NCBI RefSeq assembly: GCF_000744785.1
Contig: NZ_JQMO01000003.1
Span: forward strand, 806,001-870,000
DNA: 64,000 bases
From: Kitasatospora azatica KCTC 9699
GTDB lineage: Bacteria; Actinomycetota; Actinomycetes; Streptomycetales; Streptomycetaceae
Direction of reading: 5' to 3'
Positions 17,277 to 26,268 of this stretch are shown here, one piece after another. How positions within the stretch are numbered: the first letter of the stretch is position 1; each line of letters opens with the position of its first letter. The position numbers and the translations under genes were made by a program. The notes below the pieces were generated by a model. The model made no database searches, was not told the origin of the DNA, and worked only from the letters and a program-made list of their open reading frames with translations.

Positions 17277-18052
17277 TGGGTGCCCTCCGTGCCACGGGCC
17301 TGACGGCGGGTCACGGCGTTGTCCGTGGCGCCGGTGATGGCCGAGATGATCTCTTCCTGGGTGGTCGAACTCCGCTCGAAGACACCGTTGTTGCGACCGA
17401 GCCGCAGCACCGCGATGCGGTCCGCGACGGCCATCACATCGGCCATGTTGTGGCTGATCAGGATCACCCCGAGGCCTTGACCGCGCAGCCGCTCGACCAG
17501 ATCGAGGACCTGCGCGGTCTGCTCCACACCGAGCGCCGCGGTCGGCTCGTCGAGGATGACCACCTTCGGCGAGCCGATCAGCGAGCGGGCGATGGCGACC
17601 ACCTGGCGCTGGCCGCCGGAGAGCGAGGCGATCGGGATCCGCACGCTCGGGATCCGGATCGACAGCGTGTCGAGCAGGGTGCGCGAGCGCTTCTCCATCT
17701 CGACCTCGTCCAGCACGCCGAAGCGCTTGATCTCGCGACCGAGGAACAGGTTGCCGACCACGTCCAGGTTGTCGCAGAGCGCCAGGTCCTGGTAGACCGT
17801 CGCCACGCCCAGGTGCTGGGCGTCCTGCGGGCGGTGGATGGCGACCGAGCGGCCCTGCCACTCGATCACGCCCTCGTCGGGCTGGTTCACCCCGGCGATC
17901 GCCTTGACCAGGGTCGACTTGCCGGCGCCGTTGTCACCCACCAGGGCGACCACCTCGCCACTGTTCACCTCGAGCTCGATGTCGGTCAGCGCCTGGACGG
18001 CGCCGAACCGCTTGGAGACCCCGCGCAGGGCCAGGACCGGACCGGCTTCCAT
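17273..18052 (-). CDS. xylG: Sugar ABC transporter ATP-binding protein, xylose type
   Basis: 259-residue ABC ATPase: Walker A GDNGAGKST (about residue 38), Q-loop VYQDLALCD, signature LSGGQRQ, Walker B VVILDEPTAAL and H-loop ISHNM. It has a single nucleotide-binding domain rather than the fused pair of E. coli XylG, so it should act as a homodimer, as in several actinobacterial importers of this class. ATG at 18052; 13 bases separate it from the binding-protein gene upstream. Confidence 0.88.
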   Translation of the reverse strand: MEAGPVLALRGVSKRFGAVQALTDIELEVNSGEVVALVGDNGAGKSTLVKAIAGVNQPDEGVIEWQGRSVAIHRPQDAQHLGVATVYQDLALCDNLDVVGNLFLGREIKRFGVLDEVEMEKRSRTLLDTLSIRIPSVRIPIASLSGGQRQVVAIARSLIGSPKVVILDEPTAALGVEQTAQVLDLVERLRGQGLGVILISHNMADVMAVADRIAVLRLGRNNGVFERSSTTQEEIISAITGATDNAVTRRQARGTEGTQ

Positions 18053-18065
18053 GGTGTGCTCCCCG

Positions 18066-19172
18066 TTACTGGAGGCCGGCGGCGGTGCAGGCGGCGGCGT
18101 AGTCCGGGGTGCAGATCTGGGCCACGGTATAGAGACCGTCGGCCACCACGGTGGTCTTGATGTTGTCCTTGGTCAGCACGATCGGGGTGATCAGGTTGGC
18201 CTTGACCTTGACCCCGCTGCCGCTGGTGGCGGTGGTCGGCGCGACCGAGGCGTTGAGCTCGCTGCCCTGGGCGTAGGCGACCGCCATGGTGCCCGCGGTG
18301 TTCGCCTCCGGCTTGTAGGGCTTGTAGATCGACATCGTCTGGGTGTTCACCAGGATCCGCTGCACCGCGTCCAGCTGCGCGTCCTGACCGGTCAGCGGGA
18401 CGCTCAGATTGGCGGACTTGAGGGCCGTCGCGATACCGGCGGCCATGCCGTCGTTGGCCGAGTAGACGCCGACCACATTGGCTCCGCCGATCGCGGTGAT
18501 GGCGGCGCTGGCCTCCTGGTTGGCGTTGTTCGGGTCCCAGTTCGGCGTGTCGTACTCCTTGCCGATCTTCAGCTTGCCGTCGATCTCGCTGTGCGCCCCG
18601 GCCTTGAACTCGGCGGCGTTGGGGTCGGTCGGCGAGCCGTTGATCATGATGATCTGGCCGCTGCTCGCCTTGCCGCCGACCGCGGCGACCAGGGCCTGGC
18701 CCTGGAGCTGCCCGACCTTGCGGTTGTCGAAGGAGACGTAGGCGTCCACCGGGCCCTGGGCGAGGCGGTCGTAGGCGACCACCTTCACTCCCGCGTCATG
18801 GGCCTTCTGCACCGAGGACTGGATCGCCTTGGCGTCCACCGCGTCCAGGATCAGCACCTTGTCGCCCTTGGTCAGCGCGGTGTCCACCTGGGTCTGCTGC
18901 GTCGTCGCGTCCTGGTTGGCGTTGTAGTAGTCGATCGTCGCGTTCGGGGCCAGCGCCTTGATCTGCGCCTCGATCAGCGGACGGTCGAACTGCTCGTACC
19001 GGGTGGTCTTGGTCTCCGGGAGCAGGAGTCCGATCTTGATCGCGCCGCCGCTGCCGCCGGCCGAGCCGCTGGCGGGACTGCTGGCCTGCTTCGCGCTGCT
19101 GCAGGCAGCGGCGCCCAGGGCGAGGGCGACCGCGGCGGTCGCCAGAGTGGTACGGCGCAGAACCAGGTTCAT
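18066..19172 (-). CDS. xylF: Sugar ABC transporter substrate-binding lipoprotein, xylose type
   Basis: 368-residue periplasmic-binding-protein-like lipoprotein. Signal peptide with lipobox LGAAACSSAK (Cys about residue 24), a Ser/Gly-rich tether, then IGLLLPETKTTRYEQFDRP, a XylF-like opening, and the conserved YDRLAQG and NDGMAAGIATAL blocks. It captures a pentose or similar sugar outside the membrane and hands it to the xylGH-type transporter encoded downstream. Start ATG 19172 with GAGGCTTCC upstream. The exact sugar is inferred from family resemblance. Confidence 0.85.
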   Translation of the reverse strand: MNLVLRRTTLATAAVALALGAAACSSAKQASSPASGSAGGSGGAIKIGLLLPETKTTRYEQFDRPLIEAQIKALAPNATIDYYNANQDATTQQTQVDTALTKGDKVLILDAVDAKAIQSSVQKAHDAGVKVVAYDRLAQGPVDAYVSFDNRKVGQLQGQALVAAVGGKASSGQIIMINGSPTDPNAAEFKAGAHSEIDGKLKIGKEYDTPNWDPNNANQEASAAITAIGGANVVGVYSANDGMAAGIATALKSANLSVPLTGQDAQLDAVQRILVNTQTMSIYKPYKPEANTAGTMAVAYAQGSELNASVAPTTATSGSGVKVKANLITPIVLTKDNIKTTVVADGLYTVAQICTPDYAAACTAAGLQ

Positions 19173-19243
19173 GAGGAAGCCTCCAGAGTCGGGTCCACCC
19201 CCGGATCCGAGTCTGCGAACCGTTGGCCACCACCACGAGGCAG

Positions 19244-19284
19244 GCTGGGCCGAACGAGGGTCGAGTCCCCCCGTCCGGCCCAGC
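19244..19284. terminator. GC-rich hairpin between the injection-system and xylFGH operons
   Basis: GCTGGGCCG (19244-19252) and CGGCCCAGC (19276-19284) form a perfect 9-bp stem with a 23-base loop, located after the last gene of the contractile-system operon and before xylF. No U-tract, as usual in this GC range; terminator role is inferred from position. Confidence 0.5.
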
Positions 19285-19313
19285 GCGAGCCTTGATGGAT
19301 CGTCAGTTCCCGG

Positions 19314-19535
19314 CTAACCGACCACCACCTGTGGCGGCAGCTCGGCGCTCTCCGCAGGGGTCGCCAGCAACTCCTCCAGCACCTGGACGGCACCGGCGAT
19401 CCGCAACAGGGTCTGCCGCAGCACGACCTCCTGCTGGGTCAGCACCAGCAGCTGCTCCTCGCCCACCTGGTACTCCCGGCGCAACTCGGCGAGCCGGTCG
19501 CGCAGCTGGCCGGCCAGCTCCTGGCCGCCGGTCAT
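19314..19535 (-). CDS. Short coiled-coil protein, last gene of the injection-system operon
   Basis: 73 residues, predicted as one long helix with heptad-like Leu spacing (LAGQLRDRLAELRREYQVG, then QLLVLTQQEVVLRQTLLRI) and a short hydrophobic tail PPQVVVG. ATG overlaps the stop of the fibre gene (ATGA), so it is co-translated with it. The arrangement suggests a chaperone, oligomerisation partner or cap for the fibre, but no family is recognised and the role is inferred from position only. Confidence 0.7.
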   Translation of the reverse strand: MTGGQELAGQLRDRLAELRREYQVGEEQLLVLTQQEVVLRQTLLRIAGAVQVLEELLATPAESAELPPQVVVG

Positions 19536-21499
19536 CGCAGCCCCGCCAACCGGTCGCCGACCAGCGGTGCCCAGACATGGCGCTCGATCGGCTGGTCGTG
19601 CACCTCGGGGTGCAGGTAGCGGTCGCGCTCCTGCTCCGGCTTTGGTTCCGCCACCGGGATCCGGTTGGCGTTGGCCCAGGGGTCCTGGCGCACCCCGGTG
19701 AGCTGCCAGCTGACCCGAATGCCGGGCTTGTCGGAGCGGATGGTGAAGCTGTCGTCACGCACCTCGCGGGCCACCGACAGCTGGGCGGTGTCGCCGATCG
19801 GGGTCAGCTGGTAGCAGAAGTCCCGGTTGAGGGCGGCGAACCAGTCGGGCAGCTCGACCGTCACCTCGCCGTCCGGGCCGATCACCGCCGTGCCGTTGTA
19901 GAGGTTGAGCATCTCGGGCGACTCGACGAAGGAGTGCGAGAGGTACTGGTTGGCCGGGTCGAGCGGATGGTCGATCTTGAAGCCGCCGCCGGGCTTGGAG
20001 ATGGCGCCGGAGACGTAGACATTGCCCCAGAAGACGCCGGCGTTGTTGCTGCCGATGGCGAAGATCCCGTCGTTGGGGCTGGTCGCGACGACGCCGTAGT
20101 TGCTGCCGTCCGCGATCACACCGGTGCCACCGCCACCGACCTCGATCGCGTTGCCGCTGTCCGCCACCACCTGCAGGCGGCTGGACGGGGTGGTGGTCCC
20201 GATGCCCACGAAGTCCTTCTCGACGGCGACCACGTTGCCGCCGCTGCGCAGGAAGAGCACGCCGTTGCCGACGTCCCCGATCCGCGAAGCCCAGAGCGAG
20301 AGCGTGGACGGCCCGTTCGGCGTGCCGTAGTCACTGGAGAAGGTCAGGGCGCCGGAGTTGCTGTCCATCTGCAGACCCCAGCCGATGCCGGTCCCGTAGA
20401 ACCCGACCGAGGTGTCCGAGGCCATCCCGACGAAGGCGCAGTCCTGGTCGATGTCGCTCTGGTGGAACCAGATGCCCGCCGACGCGTCCGCGCCCTGGCG
20501 CACCCGCATCCGGCGTGAGACGTCCAGACCGCCGCCCTCGCCGCTGACCCCGACCGTCAGTTTGTCGTCCCCGGACCAGAGCCGGGCCACGCCGTTGGCC
20601 GCGTACCAGACCCAGCGCTCGCCGGAGCCCGGCTGGTCCACCAGTGTTTCGACCGCGCGGTCGGCGAAGGAGAAGCCACCGCCGCCGCCACCGCTGTGCA
20701 CCTCGGAGCCCTCCACGTGGACGATCCGCTGGGCCGGTGCGGAGCCGATCCCGATCCCGAGGTTGCCGGTGGCCCCCTGGATCGTCAGGGCCGGTCGGCG
20801 CCCGCTGCCACCGCCCGTGACCAGGTCGATGTCCAGGCCGCCGTCGCCGCGCGGCGCCAGCTCGGTGACCGGGAGTTCGCCGACCCCTGGTCCGGTGACG
20901 GGCTGCGGGGTGCGCAGCGCCAGTCGGCCGGTGGCGAGCGAGACCGCCCGGCGCAGGCCGGGCAGCAGTGCGGTGATGTTGCCGGTGGCGTCCAAGGTCG
21001 CCTCGGCCAGCACCAGCTGCTGGCCGAGGTCCTGGAAGCCGGCCGCCGCCACCAGCCGCAGCCACGGGGCGTGCAGCAGCAGGCTCGGGCTGTCGGGGCT
21101 GATCACCTCGCGCCAGGTCAGGGTGAGCAGTTGGTCCCCGGTCAGGCCGGCGGAGCCGAGCTGCACGCCGTTGGCTCCGACCGGGACGGTGGGGATGTTC
21201 TGCTGCTGGTTGGGATCGGCGTTCGGGTCGACCACCGCGACCGAGCCGGCCGCCAGCACCACGGTGTGGCCGGCGGCGTCCAGTGCGCAGCCGGTGGCCA
21301 CGGTGAGCCCCGGCTGGCCGAGGGTGGCGCTCACCTGCAGCCCGGAGGCCACGCCCCAGCCGTACAGGGCGGCGGCCCGCAGCTGCTCCATCGGCAGCAG
21401 GAAGCTCTCCATGTCGTCCAGGCTCTCGCCGTGGCCGGTGGGGCCACTGCGGACCGTTCCGGTACTGAGGTTGGTGTACTCGGTGCGCATCAGTGCCAT
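19532..21499 (-). CDS. Tail-fibre-like protein of the contractile injection system
   Basis: 655 residues. The N-terminal 150 residues (MALMRTEYTNLSTGTVRSG, LDDMESFLLPMEQLRAAAL, then LGWGVASGL-type segment) match a baseplate-attachment style domain. The middle is a Gly/Ser/Val-rich beta structure with repeats of the kind seen in fibres: LGIGIGSAPAQRIVHVEG and FVGIGTTTPSSRLQVV, plus GVIADGSNYGVVATSPNDG. The last 150 residues form a charged C-terminal domain ending DRLAGLR. No S74 autoprotease motif is visible. Located at the end of the eCIS operon where fibre/receptor-binding genes sit (Afp13 position). Start ATG 21499; a second in-frame ATG three codons later is possible. Confidence 0.75.
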   Translation of the reverse strand: MALMRTEYTNLSTGTVRSGPTGHGESLDDMESFLLPMEQLRAAALYGWGVASGLQVSATLGQPGLTVATGCALDAAGHTVVLAAGSVAVVDPNADPNQQQNIPTVPVGANGVQLGSAGLTGDQLLTLTWREVISPDSPSLLLHAPWLRLVAAAGFQDLGQQLVLAEATLDATGNITALLPGLRRAVSLATGRLALRTPQPVTGPGVGELPVTELAPRGDGGLDIDLVTGGGSGRRPALTIQGATGNLGIGIGSAPAQRIVHVEGSEVHSGGGGGGFSFADRAVETLVDQPGSGERWVWYAANGVARLWSGDDKLTVGVSGEGGGLDVSRRMRVRQGADASAGIWFHQSDIDQDCAFVGMASDTSVGFYGTGIGWGLQMDSNSGALTFSSDYGTPNGPSTLSLWASRIGDVGNGVLFLRSGGNVVAVEKDFVGIGTTTPSSRLQVVADSGNAIEVGGGGTGVIADGSNYGVVATSPNDGIFAIGSNNAGVFWGNVYVSGAISKPGGGFKIDHPLDPANQYLSHSFVESPEMLNLYNGTAVIGPDGEVTVELPDWFAALNRDFCYQLTPIGDTAQLSVAREVRDDSFTIRSDKPGIRVSWQLTGVRQDPWANANRIPVAEPKPEQERDRYLHPEVHDQPIERHVWAPLVGDRLAGLR

Positions 21500-21585
21500 G
21501 CCATCACCACAACTCCGGTCGGGAGATCGCGTGCGGATCTCGGGTCGGCTCCCGGGCCGGGTCTCGGGCCGGGTCCAGTGCTGCG

Positions 21586-23250
21586 TCAGATCTCGGTGAT
21601 CAGGTTGACCAGGGTGTGCGCCGGGCGCTCCTGCTCGACGATGGTCCTGATGTCCCCGTACGCCCGGTTGAGGGCCAGCTGACGCTCCGTCGGATCGCTC
21701 GGCAGTCGCGGGTCGGCGAAGTGGATCACGGCGTCGAAGCGGTACGGGCGCACCCGCGGCCAGAAGGTGTCCAGGTGCGGCACCTCGTGCTGGCCCGGGT
21801 CGCAGACCAGCAACCGGTGGCCGTCGGTGGCCATCCCGGTCGGGTAGACGAACCGGCCCGGCTCGGTCACCCGGACCACGGTGGGCACGGTGGCGCCGAG
21901 GTCCACCCGGTGGACGGCGGCCGGTTCGGCCACCGAGAGGACGAACGGCGCCGTCTGGCCGGCCGGCCAGATCGGTTTCAGCCCGGCGTCCAGCACGTAG
22001 AGTCCGCCGTCGGGCAGCAGCGCCAGGCCGGTCGGCGCGGTCAGCGGATTGGCGGCGGGCAGCAGCGGGGTCTCGGTCCAGCTCGCCGGGTTGCTCCGGT
22101 CGACCAGCACCAGGTTGCCGGGGTACTGGCCGGCATCGGCCGGGTCCTGCGGGCCGCCGTCGCCGACCAGCAGCGAGCCGTCCGGGCGGACCAGCAGGGA
22201 GAGCGGCTCGACCACGGTGTGCAGTGCTGTTCTGCTGACGGTGGGTCCGGCCAGGTCGACGGTGATCACCGTCGGCGCGCTGGGGAAGCCCTGGGCCGCG
22301 CCGCGGTCGAGGACCAGCAGGTTGCCGTTGCCGTCCACGGTCATCGCCACCGGCCAGCTGACCGTACCGGACGCGGCCACTGAGGTGACGGCCACCGCCG
22401 GGACCCCGACGTAGGGCGCGGCGACGGCGGACAGCTTGCCCGGACGGTCCAGCACGTACAGGGTCTCCGGCCGACCGGACCGCGCGGGCCGGACCGCCAC
22501 CGCGCAGACCTGACTGAGCGCCAGGGTGTCCACGGCCAGCGGGCGCGGGGTGGCCTTGGGCGGCGGGCCGAGGTCGTAGTGGCCGGCCGGGCTGATCCGC
22601 CAGACCCGGTTCCGGATCGGCAGTGCGACCCCGGCCGGCACCCCGATGTCGCCGAGGAAGACGCTGCCGTCGGCGCCCACCGCCGCCGTCCAGGGGCGCA
22701 CCACGCCCTCGGCCCAGAGCGCCGTGCCCTGCAGCACCGGGCCCTGGCTGACCAGTGCGGCCACCGGTGCCGGCGCGGTCGGCGCGACCGGGTCCGGGGT
22801 GACGGTGAGCACCCGGCTGCCGTCGTCCAGGGCGATCCGGGGGCGGATCGCGGCCGAGGAGTAGAGGTCGAGGTAGTCGTTGAGGCCACCACGCAGCCCG
22901 CGCCGGCGGTAGATCCGCACCATGGCGGCGATCGCCCGGCGCTGCTGGTACTCGTCCCAGAGCGGCTCGCCCTGCAGGGTCGGGAACTCCAGCGCGACCC
23001 AGGAGGCCAGGTACGGCAGGAACGGCGCCGGGGTCTGCCACGGGTCGAAGAGCCGGTCCAGCCGGTCGATCTGTTCGCCGATCGGCGGGTGGGTGTGGCC
23101 GCCGTGCCGGATCACCGCCCCGTCCGGGACTCCGGTGAGGAGCTTCTCGAAGATCCGCAGCAGGCCGCCGAGCGAGAACTCCGGATCCTGGGGGTCGTCC
23201 CGCCAGAGCACCGGCGGGAGGTACTGCAGGTAACTGCTCTTCTGGGCCAT
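21586..23250 (-). CDS. Tail protein I-like baseplate protein fused to a beta-propeller
   Basis: 554 residues. Residues 1-130 (YLQYLPPVLWRDD, FEKLLTGVP, FDPWQTPAPFLPYLASWVAL, MVRIYRRRGLRGGLNDYL) are the phage tail protein I / Afp12 type baseplate domain. Residues about 150-500 are built of NHL/six-bladed-propeller-like units: AMTVDGNGNLLVLDRGA, LLVRPDGSLLVGDGGP, GLALLPDGGLYVLDAGL, GMATDGHRLLVCDPG. The C-terminus (RPYRFDAVIHFADPR to LVNLITEI) returns to a tail-protein-like domain, so the propeller appears inserted. ATG 23250 with GAGAGGAG upstream. The propeller could decorate the baseplate edge or carry binding activity. Confidence 0.82.
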   Translation of the reverse strand: MAQKSSYLQYLPPVLWRDDPQDPEFSLGGLLRIFEKLLTGVPDGAVIRHGGHTHPPIGEQIDRLDRLFDPWQTPAPFLPYLASWVALEFPTLQGEPLWDEYQQRRAIAAMVRIYRRRGLRGGLNDYLDLYSSAAIRPRIALDDGSRVLTVTPDPVAPTAPAPVAALVSQGPVLQGTALWAEGVVRPWTAAVGADGSVFLGDIGVPAGVALPIRNRVWRISPAGHYDLGPPPKATPRPLAVDTLALSQVCAVAVRPARSGRPETLYVLDRPGKLSAVAAPYVGVPAVAVTSVAASGTVSWPVAMTVDGNGNLLVLDRGAAQGFPSAPTVITVDLAGPTVSRTALHTVVEPLSLLVRPDGSLLVGDGGPQDPADAGQYPGNLVLVDRSNPASWTETPLLPAANPLTAPTGLALLPDGGLYVLDAGLKPIWPAGQTAPFVLSVAEPAAVHRVDLGATVPTVVRVTEPGRFVYPTGMATDGHRLLVCDPGQHEVPHLDTFWPRVRPYRFDAVIHFADPRLPSDPTERQLALNRAYGDIRTIVEQERPAHTLVNLITEI

Positions 23251-23279
23251 CGCGACTGCTCCTCTCCGCTGTGCGCCGG

Positions 23280-25496
23280 TCAGACCGGTGGCACGGTCTT
23301 GCCGATGACGTGCTTGGCGGGGTCGGCCGAGCAGACCAGCTCGTAGTCGGCCAGCCGGACCGAGGCACCGGCCGACTCCAGGTGGAACGGGCGTTCCAGC
23401 AGGTCGTTGAAGTTGGCGGCGGTGCCGGCCGGATTGAGCGGCGGGAAGTGGTAGAGCGGGATGTCCGCCTTGACCGTCAGGCCGGCGATGTAGCCGAGGT
23501 CCTGGCTGGGCATCACCGCCTGGAACAGGTCCGAGGTGTAGACGGCCTGGCCGACCTGCCAGCCGGTGCCGTCCGGCCCGCCGCGGGTGGGGTGCAGGAA
23601 CGCGACCACCCGGGCTCGGGTGTCGGCGACGATCGCGTCCGGGTCGGCGCCCGCGTTGATCGCGTGCTGCCAGATCACCAGGTCGACCTCGGCGATGATC
23701 GGCAGGTAGCGCGGTTCCAGCACGGTCAGCGCGCAGGTGACGTCGCGCCGCTGGTCGAGGTGGCCGCGCACCGCGTCGAGCACCTCGCGGGTCGGGGTGG
23801 GGCGGGGCACCGAGGCGCCCTGGTCGGGGACGATCACCACGTTGACGCTGCCCGGGGAGCGGTCGATGCCGCCGAAGGCCCAGGGGTCGCCGACGTTCCA
23901 CGCCGGGGCGCTGCCGCCCGGTGGGGTGGGGCCGATCGCGGACTGCAGTCGCGGGGTCAGGCAGCGGCTGGTCTTCACATCGGCGCTGGCCTCGACGGCG
24001 AGGTACTCGTAGTCGTCGGCGGTGACGGCGCGGTCGCGGATCTTCAGCGATTCGGGGGCCCGGCGCAGGGTGTCCTCGATCGGCTCCTCGTCGGTGCCGT
24101 CGAAGCCGCTGCCCAGGTTGGTGACGGCGGTGATCCCGGCGGGCAGCGCGCCGGCCGGAGTGGTGCCGACGCCGGTGATCCGACCCGGCGCCACATTGCC
24201 GCCGGCGCCCGCGTCCACATAGCGGTAGCGAGCGGCCCGGATCCGGGCGCCGGCCGGCGGCACCGCGCCGTTGCCGCGGGTGCTCTGCGGGTCGTAGTCG
24301 CCGAAGCTGATCTCGCCGGTGACCGGGTCGAGGCGGTAGACCTGTCCGGGGCCGGGCGGCAGGGTGTCCGCCTGGGTCCACGGCTGCCAGCTGGTCGGGG
24401 AGCCCGTGCCGACCTCGAGGGCGAGGTCCGCGTAGGGCGCGGTGAGGTCCGGGCGGCGGTAGAGCGGGCGGTGCTGCAGGGCGAAGGTCTGGAACGGCGC
24501 GCCGGTGCTGGTGCCGAGCTCCTCGGGCACCCGGATGCTCAGCGCACTGTGCGCCGAGGCGGAGTTGAAGAGCACCCGGTCGAAGCCGACGGCGGTGGCG
24601 GAGGCGGAGGTGTTGGTCAGCCGGACGGCCACCCAGGCGCGGGCGTCGGTCACCGGGGCACCCGGGTCCTGCGGGGTGACCGTGGTCCAGCCGGTGCCGC
24701 CGGCCCCGCCGGGCTTCGGGCTCGGCTGCTGGGCCGCCCAGTCGCTCGGCACCGTGAACCGCACGCCACCGTCCCTGGTCAGCCCGCTGGTGGCGTCGCC
24801 CAGCAGGGACACCGCCGGCCAGTTCTCGGGCTCGACGCCGCCCTGCGAGTAGACCCAGGCGGCGGTGACCGCGGCCGGGTCGCGCACCGGCAGGTAGAGC
24901 CGCAGCTTGAGCTGCAGCTCGGCGGTGGTCGGCTGATCGAAGCCCAGGCAGAGCTCGGCGCTCTGACCGGGCGCCAGCTCCAGCAGGTGCTTCTCGGCGG
25001 GTGGGCCGACCAGAGTGGCGGTCAGATCGGTGTACCGGGCGCTGCCCGCCCCGGCCGGGTACGGGCCGACCAGGACCGCGCTGCGCAGGTTGACCGGCAG
25101 CACGGTGACGTCCTCGTCGGTCTCGAAGACCACGGGCCGACGACCGTCGTCGGCCTGACTGTGCGCCTGGGTGCCGGTCGGGACCAGCACCGGACCGGCA
25201 CCCGAGGTGAAGGTCAGTTGGCTCGCGGCCGGGGTGGCGGGGGCCCGGGTGACGCCGAGCAGGTTGAGGAAGGCGAGGTAGTTCTTCTCCGGGACCCGGT
25301 TGAGGCGGTAGATCGTGCCCTCGACCAGCCAGGCGAAGAGCTCCAGCAGGGTGGTGCCGAGGTCGCTGGGGTTCTGGTCGGTCCAGGCCGGGGCGTAGGT
25401 CGGGATCAGCGCGCGCAGCTCGTCGACCAGGTCCTGCCAGGTCCGGTCGTCCAGGTTCGGCGGGTTGATCCGCCCGCGGGTGGAGTCGAGGGTCAC
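23280..25496 (-). CDS. Baseplate J-like protein (eCIS Afp11 type)
   Basis: 738-residue large baseplate protein. N-terminal DLDDRTWQDLVDELRALIP-like segment, SDLGTTLLELFAWLVEGTIY and RVPEKNYLAFLNLLG are hallmark blocks of baseplate J/gp6-type wedge proteins; the C-terminal half has GNVAPGRITGV, a DYEYLAVEASADV segment and RDVTCALTVLEPRYLPI, also family features. A long insertion between about residues 95 and 450 is beta-rich. GTG start overlaps the gp25 gene stop (GTGA). It forms the wedge joining spike hub to sheath and fibres. Confidence 0.9.
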   Translation of the reverse strand: MTLDSTRGRINPPNLDDRTWQDLVDELRALIPTYAPAWTDQNPSDLGTTLLELFAWLVEGTIYRLNRVPEKNYLAFLNLLGVTRAPATPAASQLTFTSGAGPVLVPTGTQAHSQADDGRRPVVFETDEDVTVLPVNLRSAVLVGPYPAGAGSARYTDLTATLVGPPAEKHLLELAPGQSAELCLGFDQPTTAELQLKLRLYLPVRDPAAVTAAWVYSQGGVEPENWPAVSLLGDATSGLTRDGGVRFTVPSDWAAQQPSPKPGGAGGTGWTTVTPQDPGAPVTDARAWVAVRLTNTSASATAVGFDRVLFNSASAHSALSIRVPEELGTSTGAPFQTFALQHRPLYRRPDLTAPYADLALEVGTGSPTSWQPWTQADTLPPGPGQVYRLDPVTGEISFGDYDPQSTRGNGAVPPAGARIRAARYRYVDAGAGGNVAPGRITGVGTTPAGALPAGITAVTNLGSGFDGTDEEPIEDTLRRAPESLKIRDRAVTADDYEYLAVEASADVKTSRCLTPRLQSAIGPTPPGGSAPAWNVGDPWAFGGIDRSPGSVNVVIVPDQGASVPRPTPTREVLDAVRGHLDQRRDVTCALTVLEPRYLPIIAEVDLVIWQHAINAGADPDAIVADTRARVVAFLHPTRGGPDGTGWQVGQAVYTSDLFQAVMPSQDLGYIAGLTVKADIPLYHFPPLNPAGTAANFNDLLERPFHLESAGASVRLADYELVCSADPAKHVIGKTVPPV

Positions 25497-25882
25497 TGTG
25501 GCCGCTCCAGGTAGAACGGGAAGACGAGGTTGTGCACGTCCCCGGTGGTCCGCAGACGGTAGGTCAGGTCGATCAGCAGGGCGTCGCGCGGAAGGTCGTT
25601 GGCGACCTCGACGGTGAGCAGGTCGATCCGCGGCTCCCAGCGGGTCAGCCCCTCCTGGACGTAGTAGCGGGCCAGGTTGGCGGTGGAGTCGTTGTTGGGG
25701 GCGAAGGCGAGGCTGCGCAGGTTGCAGCCGAAGGTCGGGCGCATCACCCGCTCGCCGTACTGGGTGCCGAGGATGAGCCGGATCGACTCCTCGACCCGCT
25801 GCACGCCCGCGGACCGGGCCAGGCCCAGCACGCCGAGCCGCAGCGGGAAGGCGATCCCCTGGCCGTAGAGGTCGGTGGTCAT
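25493..25882 (-). CDS. gp25-like baseplate wedge protein
   Basis: 129 residues matching T4 gp25 / Afp9: VQRVEESIRLILGTQYGERVM followed by RPTFGCNLRSLAFAPN with the conserved EESIRxIL...GERxMRPxFG pattern. gp25 nucleates sheath polymerisation on the baseplate. Overlaps the baseplate J gene (GTGA) and is ten bases downstream of the PAAR gene. Confidence 0.93.
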   Translation of the reverse strand: MTTDLYGQGIAFPLRLGVLGLARSAGVQRVEESIRLILGTQYGERVMRPTFGCNLRSLAFAPNNDSTANLARYYVQEGLTRWEPRIDLLTVEVANDLPRDALLIDLTYRLRTTGDVHNLVFPFYLERPQ

Positions 25883-25891
25883 CGCGGCCGC

Positions 25892-26251
25892 CTACGAGGC
25901 CTGCAGCTTCGGCTCGCCGGTGGGGGCGGCGAGGTGCGTCTGCGGCGTCGGCGGCACGTCGGTCGGGATCGAGCCGTTGGTGCTCCCGCTGAGGGTGTCG
26001 AGGACGACCGGCTCGCCGCCCACCGAGAGCTTGGCCGCCGCACCCTGCTGGACCTGGACGACGGCTTTGCACGCCACGGTGCCCTGTGGCGGGGGCAGCA
26101 GCGGGCAGCCGGTCACCGGCATGTCCCCGATGCTGCTGGGGAGCAGTACCGGGACACCGGAGACCGTCAGCTTGGCGCTGCTCGCCGTGGTGACCTTGCC
26201 GGGGGTGTGTCCGCAGGTCACCGTGGTGCGCACGGTCAGTACGTGGGGCAT
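25892..26251 (-). CDS. PAAR-type spike-tip protein
   Basis: 119 residues. Opens MPHVLTVRTTVTCGHTPGKV and contains repeated short turns (LTVSGVPVLLPSS, LSVGGEPVVLD) with Cys/His positions as in PAAR spike tips of contractile systems, which sharpen the VgrG needle and bind a metal. The chosen ATG (26251) has GGAGGCGAGG directly upstream; an ATG at 26269 (MKLEAR) overlapping the VgrG stop is the alternative. Position between VgrG and gp25 fits Afp10. Confidence 0.82.
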   Translation of the reverse strand: MPHVLTVRTTVTCGHTPGKVTTASSAKLTVSGVPVLLPSSIGDMPVTGCPLLPPPQGTVACKAVVQVQQGAAAKLSVGGEPVVLDTLSGSTNGSIPTDVPPTPQTHLAAPTGEPKLQAS

Positions 26252-26268
26252 CCTCGCCTCCAGCTTCA

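Noticed and set aside
23271..25514. 747-residue plus-strand frame within the baseplate region
   Set aside because: Antisense shadow of the baseplate J gene, whose motifs and operon spacing are clear.
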